This document shows, piece by piece, positions 58,804-64,000 of a DNA stretch of 64,000 nucleotides (its first letter is position 1; every line of letters starts with the position of its first letter). The translations under genes were made by a program, and so were the position numbers. The notes beneath the pieces are model-generated. The model was not told the DNA's origin, searched no databases, and saw only the letters and a list, made by a program, of their open reading frames with translations. The stretch is from Anaerolineales bacterium (lineage in GTDB: Bacteria > Chloroflexota > Anaerolineae > Anaerolineales > Villigracilaceae), in contig JANJTV010000012.1 in NCBI GenBank assembly GCA_024710905.1, positions 1 to 64,000 of the forward strand, written 5' to 3'.

Positions 58804-59675
58804 CAGGCTTTGCCTGCCGCGCGAGCGCGTTCCAACACTTTTTCGGCGTTCTTGAGCAGGGGCATGTCAATCATCTTGCCATCCAGATCATACGCGCCCT
58901 TCCCCGCCTGTTGGTTGGCCTGGAAGGTTTCAACCACGCGTTTCGCATAAACAATTGCGTCATCGGACGGGGTAAAGGCCTGCTGCACCGGCCCCACCTG
59001 CGCCGGGTGAATGACCTGTTTGCCCGCAAAGCCCATGGCTGCGCCCTGCTGCGCTTCGACCTGCAGGCCCTCGGTGTCGCGGAAGTCAATGTAAACCATG
59101 TCGATGGCCTGCAGGTCGTTGGCAGCGCAGGCGGTGATGACTGCCGAACGGGCATAAAGCACTTCGATCGAGTCTTTGGTGCGGGTGGCGCCAATACTGG
59201 CGGCGTAATCTTCCGCGCCGAAGATGATGGCTTCGAGACGTTTGTCAGCGCTGGCGATTTCACTGAGATTGAGCACCCCGCGGGCGGTTTCCAGCCCGAT
59301 CAGCAGGCGGACTCCCCCCAGCGGCAGGCCGTGTTCGAGTTCGTATTTTTCAATCTGCTGGCTGGTCCAGATTACCTGGTCGGCGGTTTCCACTTTAGGC
59401 ACGACGATGGTGTCTGGCCGGGCGTTCAGGGCGGCGGGCAGGTCTTCGTGCTCGAAACCGGAGCCAATACTGTTGATGCGGATGCAGCGCTCGGATGTGC
59501 CAAAATCCAGTTCGCGCAGGGCCTGGGCAATGACGGCCCGAGCTTCGGCTTTTTTTCTCAGGGCGGTGCCGTCCTCCAGGTCCATGCAGATGCAATCCAC
59601 GCCGAGGGTGGTGGCTTTTTCGATTTTGCGGCGGTCATCGCCGGGCATATAAAGCAGGGCGCGTCTTGGGTGCAT
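58803..59675 (-). CDS. CitE-like (HpcH/HpaI family) CoA-ester lyase
   Basis: The 290-residue TIM-barrel protein starts RALLYMPGDDRRKIEKA and has CMDLEDGTA with a Mg-binding Glu/Asp near residue 35. RINSIGSG, VVPKVETADQ and IFGAEDYAASIGA near 155 follow. These are features of citrate-lyase-beta-like enzymes, including malyl-CoA, methylmalyl-CoA and citramalyl-CoA lyases. The MaoC-like hydratase 9 nt upstream points to breakdown of a C5 dicarboxylate such as mesaconate or itaconate. The exact substrate is open. Confidence 0.85.
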   Translation of the reverse strand: MHPRRALLYMPGDDRRKIEKATTLGVDCICMDLEDGTALRKKAEARAVIAQALRELDFGTSERCIRINSIGSGFEHEDLPAALNARPDTIVVPKVETADQVIWTSQQIEKYELEHGLPLGGVRLLIGLETARGVLNLSEIASADKRLEAIIFGAEDYAASIGATRTKDSIEVLYARSAVITACAANDLQAIDMVYIDFRDTEGLQVEAQQGAAMGFAGKQVIHPAQVGPVQQAFTPSDDAIVYAKRVVETFQANQQAGKGAYDLDGKMIDMPLLKNAEKVLERARAAGKA

Positions 59676-59684
59676 GGTTTCTCC

Positions 59685-60140
59685 CTAAGCTGCAGGCTTT
59701 TTCAGGAACAAGGCGGTTCGTTCAAATTCGATGACAACGATTCCATCTGGTTTTTGGCCGCGGTGTTTCAGGCGCACAATGCCTGCCTCGGGCCGGGATT
59801 TTGACTCGCGTTTTTCGAGTACTTCGGATTCGGCATAGATTGTATCGCCGTGGAAGGCCGGGTTGGGGTGGATGACTTTGTCGTAGCCCAGGTTGGCGAT
59901 GATCGTGCCTTCGGTCAGGTCGGCTACGGTCAGGCCGGTCACCAGGCCCAGGGTAAAGATGCCATTGACAATACGTTGGCCAAACTGGGTCTGGCTGGCA
60001 AAATGTTCGTTGGTATGCAACGGCTGGGTGTTCATGGTGAGCATGGAGAACAGCACGTTGTCCATTTCGGTCAGGGTGCGGCCATTGGCATGCCGGATGA
60101 CCTGGCCGACTTCCAGTTCTTCAAAATATTTACCGGGCAT
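59685..60140 (-). CDS. MaoC-like hydratase (hot-dog fold), possibly mesaconyl/itaconyl-CoA hydratase
   Basis: The start is ATG 60140; an in-frame start further upstream would run into surE. The 151-residue protein is a MaoC/R-hydratase hot-dog: FSMLTMNTQPLHTNEHFA near residue 31 has the Asn-His region of the active site, and FGQRIVNGIFTLGLVTGL follows. Together with the CitE-like lyase gene downstream this matches hydratase plus lyase pairs that split mesaconyl-CoA or itaconyl-CoA derivatives. Both are in one operon with surE upstream. Confidence 0.82.
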   Translation of the reverse strand: MPGKYFEELEVGQVIRHANGRTLTEMDNVLFSMLTMNTQPLHTNEHFASQTQFGQRIVNGIFTLGLVTGLTVADLTEGTIIANLGYDKVIHPNPAFHGDTIYAESEVLEKRESKSRPEAGIVRLKHRGQKPDGIVVIEFERTALFLKKPAA

Positions 60141-60145
60141 ATTTT

Positions 60146-60952
60146 CTATTCTCCAATCCACTTGTTGAGCATGGATACGGGGGTCTGGGCGGTCATATCC
60201 AGGGTGACTGGCGAAACGGAAACCATGCGTTTTTTGTGCAAGACATAAACATCGCTGTCAAGGTCTTCGTTTTCCCAGTCGATGGCCTGTTTGTAGCCCA
60301 CCGTGCCGGGTTCGTTCCAATTATTGCGCTTGGGTTTGGTGGGTAGGTAGTAGCGCTGGCGCGAGACGCGAGTCCATTGCCAGGCAGTATCCGGCCTGGC
60401 ATCAGAAGGCACATCCAGCTTGAGCAGGTCTGTGCCCTCGGGCAGGGATTGGCTGAGCAACGCGGCGGCAAATTTGTGCGTAAAGTAGGCTGCTGCGGAG
60501 AAATCCACTTCCTTTGAATAAGAAAGGTGGTGCGATTGGTCTGTTTCGAGCGAGACGGCCAGGGCAGGGATGCCCATCGAGGCGGCTTCCATGGCGGCGC
60601 CCACTGTGCCGGAGATGGTGATGCCGCTGGCGACGTTTTCGCCGTAGTTGATACCAGAAACAACCAGGTCTGGCCGGGTGGGCATGATTTCCAGGATGCC
60701 GTGCTGCACCGCCTGGGCGGGCGAACCGCCGACGGCATAAACCTTCCATTGCTGGCCATGCACCTCGACAGCTTCTTCCTTGATAATCCCGTCGGAGGTG
60801 ACTGGCAGGCTGCGGCCCATGCCGGAAGATTGCAGGCGTGGGGCGGCCACCGTGACAAAGCCAAGTTTTGATAATGCTTCGGCGGCAGCCCACAGACCGG
60901 GGGAGAGGATGCCATCATCGTTGGTGAGCAAGATTTGTTTTTTCTTTTTCAA
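60146..60952 (-). CDS. surE: 5'/3'-nucleotidase SurE
   Basis: The start is a TTG at 60952: GAGG lies five nt upstream and the protein then begins LKKKKQILLTNDDGILSPG. No ATG is suitable. The 268-residue product has the SurE metal site NDDG near residue 11, the Ser in QSSGMGRS near 45, and SGINYGENVASG with the catalytic Asn near 100. SurE is a metal-dependent nucleotidase/phosphatase acting on nucleoside monophosphates and other phosphates. It is the first protein gene of the operon that continues with MaoC-, CitE- and EamA-like genes. Confidence 0.93.
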   Translation of the reverse strand: MKKKKQILLTNDDGILSPGLWAAAEALSKLGFVTVAAPRLQSSGMGRSLPVTSDGIIKEEAVEVHGQQWKVYAVGGSPAQAVQHGILEIMPTRPDLVVSGINYGENVASGITISGTVGAAMEAASMGIPALAVSLETDQSHHLSYSKEVDFSAAAYFTHKFAAALLSQSLPEGTDLLKLDVPSDARPDTAWQWTRVSRQRYYLPTKPKRNNWNEPGTVGYKQAIDWENEDLDSDVYVLHKKRMVSVSPVTLDMTAQTPVSMLNKWIGE

Positions 60953-60982
60953 GGTCGCCTCGTTTCGGCTCGATTCTACAAC

Positions 60983-61010
60983 AAAAAAGGCAGGAGTTTC
61001 CTCCTGCCTT
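60983..61010 (-). terminator. Terminator after tRNA-Arg
   Basis: On the minus strand a 10-bp perfect stem (AAGGCAGGAG and its complement, 4-nt loop) is followed by TTTTTTG. It lies directly downstream of the tRNA gene and 31 nt before the surE start. Confidence 0.88.
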
Positions 61011-61014
61011 GTAG

Positions 61015-61088
61015 TACCCCCGGTGCGACTCGAACGCACGACCTATTGCTCCGCAAGCAAGCGCTCTAATCCACTGAGCTACGGGGGC
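61015..61088 (-). tRNA. tRNA-Arg (anticodon loop reads GCG)
   Basis: The minus strand folds into a cloverleaf: acceptor GCCCCCG, D stem GCTC/GAGC, anticodon stem CTTGC/GCAAT with one mismatched outer pair, loop TTGCGGA, T stem GTGCG/CGCAC with loop TTCGAGT, discriminator A. The anticodon is GCG at 61054-61052, which would read CGC. CCA is not encoded. Bacteria usually read this codon with a modified ACG anticodon, so this one is unusual. Confidence 0.85.
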
Positions 61089-61182
61089 ACTTGCGGATGG
61101 GGATTTTACTGTATATGTGAGTGCGGGTCAAGGCCGGAATAGCCATAAAGGCTTAATCTAATGCTTCCAGTGTTTTTATACA
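61089..61182. other. Intergenic gap without visible features
   Basis: The 94 nt between the tRNA and the lipoprotein gene hold no hairpin strong enough to call and no small gene. The promoter of the tRNA must lie here, but I see no good -35/-10 pair. Confidence 0.4.
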
Positions 61183-62721
61183 TCATGGTTTCCCCTGCTG
61201 GTAGGTTGGCGTGGGGCTGGGCTTGACCGGGACGGCAGTTGGCTGCGGGGTTGGCCCTGGCGTGAAGATGGGGATGTTCACCAGGCTGCCAATAGGCTGC
61301 CCGGTGGAAGCAGCTACCCAGCATTGGGCGTTGAACTTGGGCCACAGGATGTATAGCCACAGGTTGTCGCTGCTGGCGCCCAGCACATTTACAGTATCCC
61401 CGGCCGGGATGGCGGTGACTTCGCTATATACCGTGCCCGGACCTTTGCGGCAGAAGGCGTTTTTGTCGAATTTGAATTGGGGTGGTTCACTGGCCGCCAC
61501 GGTGGTGGGGGCTTCTGGCGCTGCGCCGGCAACCGGCAGGAACTGGTAATCCCAACCGAAATCACGGTCATTCAGGATATCACCGCTATCCACTGTCGCG
61601 TTGGCAAAGGCGTCAGCCCCGAAAGTGCCGGGCGGGTAGGTCCAGCCGCCGGGGATCAGGATGGCATCATTGGGCGGGGTGGCGGCGCGTACGGCCACGC
61701 AGTAACTCCCGAAGGCCAGGATGCCGTCAAATAGATATTGACCGTCTGCATTGGTCAGCGCGCTGGCAACGGGTTCTGTGGCGCAGCCGCCAAAATGGAG
61801 GTCTACCTTCACCCCGGCGATACCCGGCTCGCCTGGCTCACGGATGCCGTTGGCGCGCAGGGAGCCACCTTCCTCTACACAACCGGTTGGCGGGATGGCC
61901 GGGGCCGGGCCATCGGGAACGGCGCACAGGTCATGCCAGACAATGCCGCCAATCGAAGCGGAGGGCGGCGGGCTACCTCCAGGACCGGCGCAGACGCCGC
62001 TTGCGTCGCGGATAAAGCTTCGTGTTTCTGAGAACGGTCCAAGCGTTGCGCCGCTTTTGGCTGCCACCCGCCAGTAGTAAATCTCACATTCTGTCAGTGC
62101 TTCGGGCAGCATGCGCGTCAGGGGAATGTCAACCTCACTAATGACCACCGTTGCAAATGCTGGGTCTTCTGCAAGGTCCACGCGGTATCCTGTAGGCGTA
62201 CAATCGGCTGTGTAATCCCACCATAGCAAGTCGGTGGCTTCGTTGAAACTGGCGCCGTCTGCAGGTTCCAGCAGGATCGGGGCGACCAATGCACCGGGGT
62301 CGCAAACCGGGCCGGTAAAGAAGATACCCGTGGTGGATGCCGGGCCAAGGGTTGTACCGTTAATCGGAGCGACCCTCCACCTGTATTGCTTGCCAGGCTG
62401 CAGCGGAGATCCCGGCCCCCAGATGGTGGAAGGGTTGCCGGTGCCACCGCCAAGGTTGGTCGTCAGCACTGGCCCTTCCCAGAGCGTAATGGCGTACCCT
62501 TCCGGGGTGCACTCTGTGGTTGGGTAAGTCCATTCCAGGCTCGGGTTCAGAGTATCAATAATGCTTACCATGGCCGGGCTGGTCAAAGTCACCTGTTGCA
62601 AATCCGTGGTAGGGCAGATGGGCAAGGGTGTAGGCGTGGCTGTCCCAGATGGCATAGTACACCCGGTCAGGAGTACGAACGTAAAAAAACAAATAAAGAT
62701 TGTCACGATTTTTTTATTCAT
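61183..62721 (-). CDS. Multidomain secreted lipoprotein (fibronectin-like, SdrD_B-like and SH3-like modules)
   Basis: ATG 62721 follows AAGGA. The 512-residue protein has a lipoprotein signal (LLTGC, Cys near 21) and a Thr/Pro linker. Two beta-sandwich modules (about 40-230) contain repeated RWRVA and WRVAAKSG strands like fibronectin type III. An SdrD_B/Cna-B-like module at 285-390 has NGIREPGEPGIAGVKVDL, an SH3-like module at 415-480 has FCRKGPGTVYSEV, and the tail is rich in Pro and Thr. It should sit on the outer face and bind polymers or wall. Function is unknown. Confidence 0.78.
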   Translation of the reverse strand: MNKKIVTIFICFFTFVLLTGCTMPSGTATPTPLPICPTTDLQQVTLTSPAMVSIIDTLNPSLEWTYPTTECTPEGYAITLWEGPVLTTNLGGGTGNPSTIWGPGSPLQPGKQYRWRVAPINGTTLGPASTTGIFFTGPVCDPGALVAPILLEPADGASFNEATDLLWWDYTADCTPTGYRVDLAEDPAFATVVISEVDIPLTRMLPEALTECEIYYWRVAAKSGATLGPFSETRSFIRDASGVCAGPGGSPPPSASIGGIVWHDLCAVPDGPAPAIPPTGCVEEGGSLRANGIREPGEPGIAGVKVDLHFGGCATEPVASALTNADGQYLFDGILAFGSYCVAVRAATPPNDAILIPGGWTYPPGTFGADAFANATVDSGDILNDRDFGWDYQFLPVAGAAPEAPTTVAASEPPQFKFDKNAFCRKGPGTVYSEVTAIPAGDTVNVLGASSDNLWLYILWPKFNAQCWVAASTGQPIGSLVNIPIFTPGPTPQPTAVPVKPSPTPTYQQGKP

Positions 62722-62849
62722 TGCAGGAATCCTTTTTGACTTTTGCGCTGAACTTGCCCGGAGGATTTGCGCACAAAATAAACACATATCACTTTAATAC
62801 TTTCGCATCCATCATGCAATAAGCAATTTGTGCCATTATTTAATTGCCT

Positions 62850-62878
62850 TTGACCTGTGTGGCGACTGCCTATACAAT
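62850..62878 (+). promoter_or_regulatory. Promoter placed for a leaderless transcript
   Basis: TTGACC at 62850-62855 and TACAAT at 62873-62878 are spaced by 17 nt. The ATG of the downstream gene is at 62885, the expected start point of transcription, and there is no ribosome site. Confidence 0.7.
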
Positions 62879-62884
62879 GTAGCC

Positions 62885-64000
62885 ATGCGTGAATGGAATC
62901 TGGGATTAAATGATCCATTGCACCTGGTGCTGGCAGCCGATGCCCGCCTGGGTGTTGTGGATTATGTGGATGATCACATCTGGGAGCTGGATATGACCAG
63001 CGGGGAGCCGCCCGCGCTGGATGTACGTACTACTTACGGGCTGCGAGCGCGGCTGATGCGCCTTTTTCCACGCTTCAGCGAAGGTGGCAAGTCTTATGCG
63101 AACCCAGCTGAGTTTGCCGCACCACCGCTGGTTCGGCGCATGTACCCCAACTTCATTGAAATAACTTTTTCTCCAATCGATGGCCTGGAGGTGGAAGCTG
63201 AATTCTGGGTGCCGGAGTCGCACGTTCTGGCCGGACGGTTTTCTGTCCACAACGAATCGGTTATCCCGCATGCTACCCAGTTCGAGCTGGTCGGCCAGCT
63301 GGTACCACTGGAAGGCGAAAGCATGTCTGTTATGCAGCGCCTTTCTGTCAGCACCCTGGAAGGTAAAGTTGGCGCTCTTTCTCCAGTCCTGTTCATGACC
63401 GGCGGCGCGGTCAGCGGGCAGGGACCTTACCCGGCCCTGATGCTTCCGCTTGACCTGGCGCCTGGCACATCCCGGCAGATTAGCTGGGCATTGGCCAGCC
63501 TGCCCGACCCGGCAGCCTCCTTTGACCTGGCTCGCCGGACGGCGGCCCGGCATATTGATGCCGAAAAGACCCGCATTGAGTTATTAAATAATAGCCAGAT
63601 GGTGGATATCCAGACCGGCGACCCGGATTGGGATGCAGCCCTGGCTTTCAGCCAACGGGCGGCATTCAGCTTGTTGATGCCTGCCTCCGAGAAATTGCCA
63701 CATACCAGTTTTGTGCTGGCGCGCGACCCGGACCGGGGCTATTCGCAGGCTGGTGATGGCAGTGACTACCAGCGTTTCTGGAGCGGCCAGCCGCCCCTGG
63801 AGGCGCTTTACCTGGCTTCGCTGCTGCCAATGGCCGGACAGTATGCCAGGGATTTCCTGCTAAATTTCCTGGCTGTTCAGGAGCAGGACGGTTTTATTGA
63901 CGCGAAACCTGGCTTGGCCGGGCAACGTACCCGTTTCATCGCTGCGCCTTATTTGTCCAGCCTGTCCTGGGAACTCTCCCGGTATGGCAAAGACAAAGCC
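62885..64000 (+). CDS. Glycosidase-like (six-hairpin type) protein, 3' end cut by window edge
   Basis: From ATG 62885 the frame is open to the right edge, giving at least 372 residues. The first 230 residues are beta-rich (for example EVEAEFWVPESHVLAGRFSVHNES). The rest looks helical, with FSQRAAFSLLMP, DGSDYQRFWSGQPPLEALYLASLLP and QEQDGFIDAKPG, the type of pattern seen in (alpha/alpha)6 barrel glycosidases and glycogen debranching-like enzymes. It has no signal peptide. The promoter implies a leaderless mRNA. Without the C-terminus the family cannot be fixed. Confidence 0.6.
   Translation, partial: MREWNLGLNDPLHLVLAADARLGVVDYVDDHIWELDMTSGEPPALDVRTTYGLRARLMRLFPRFSEGGKSYANPAEFAAPPLVRRMYPNFIEITFSPIDGLEVEAEFWVPESHVLAGRFSVHNESVIPHATQFELVGQLVPLEGESMSVMQRLSVSTLEGKVGALSPVLFMTGGAVSGQGPYPALMLPLDLAPGTSRQISWALASLPDPAASFDLARRTAARHIDAEKTRIELLNNSQMVDIQTGDPDWDAALAFSQRAAFSLLMPASEKLPHTSFVLARDPDRGYSQAGDGSDYQRFWSGQPPLEALYLASLLPMAGQYARDFLLNFLAVQEQDGFIDAKPGLAGQRTRFIAAPYLSSLSWELSRYGKDKA

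Noticed and set aside
61015-61088. Reading the tRNA as Ala by shifting the anticodon loop
   Set aside because: A seven-base loop with U at position 33 is obtained only with TTGCGGA, giving GCG. Other registers break the stem or leave a five-base loop.
1-64000. CRISPR arrays, insertion sequences, prophage or plasmid origin
   Set aside because: I saw no regularly spaced repeats, transposase motifs, phage structural genes or replication initiator genes.

Overview
The window reads as a continuous chromosomal stretch from a moderately GC-rich, probably anaerobic or facultative bacterium. My best guess is the phylum Chloroflexota, class Anaerolineae. That is inference from several traits: many secreted lipoproteins with Pro/Thr linkers, a ferredoxin-dependent 2-oxoacid oxidoreductase beside a separate lipoate-dependent dehydrogenase, radical SAM proteins of the TIGR03960/TIGR03936 pair, and a T-box-controlled valS. 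No rRNA, CRISPR array, prophage or intact insertion sequence is visible. Genes are packed in short operons with ATGA or TAATG overlaps, and convergent genes usually share a bidirectional terminator hairpin.

Layout. 1-3780 (minus): aldo/keto reductase, clpS, a small membrane protein, an acyltransferase, an MDR dehydrogenase and a ComB-like phosphatase cut by the left edge. 3863-6601 (minus): a four-subunit 2-oxoacid:ferredoxin oxidoreductase. 6864-9014 (plus): ECF sigma factor, anti-sigma factor and a bactofilin-like membrane protein. 9164-12831: C45-type hydrolase, receiver protein, lipoprotein, MFS transporter. 12797-16161 (minus): nadD and an unusual GH13 protein. 16252-22057: a membrane GAF histidine kinase, tRNA-Arg(CCG), a PrsW-type protease and a secreted GH5-like lipoprotein. 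22087-25154 (minus): a three-gene radical SAM operon. 25257-33198 (minus): M29 aminopeptidase, an AT-rich MFS/UvrA-like resistance cassette, a YjbQ/MoaD-like/BNR operon and a sulfotransferase.

33435-42851: a fused E1, E2, an adenylate cyclase, a membrane methyltransferase, a dienelactone hydrolase pair, an SLC13-type transporter and E3 (lpdA). E1, E2 and E3 together make a complete 2-oxoacid dehydrogenase complex. 42898-44365 (minus): a TetR-controlled maleylpyruvate-isomerase-like enzyme with tandem operators. 44499-49789 (plus): two TPR proteins followed by a zinc-ribbon/cyclase/NTPase protein. Together they look like one large signalling protein split into parts and encoded in permuted order. 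49826-57961: GNAT, MFS, ferredoxin, lipoprotein, M32 carboxypeptidase, then a T-box, a zinc-ribbon gene and valS. 57958-61088 (minus): EamA transporter, CitE-like lyase, MaoC-like hydratase, surE and a tRNA-Arg with a GCG anticodon loop. 61183-64000: a multidomain lipoprotein and the start of a hairpin-glycosidase-like gene cut by the right edge.

The most interesting signals are the split and permuted cyclase/NTPase/TPR operon, a 14-bp dyad (AGAA-N6-TTCT) lying in the spacer of three promoters at 30.2, 32.3 and 39.0 kb, the tandem TetR operator, the valine T-box that also covers a small zinc-ribbon gene, and promoters placed so that transcripts would be leaderless.
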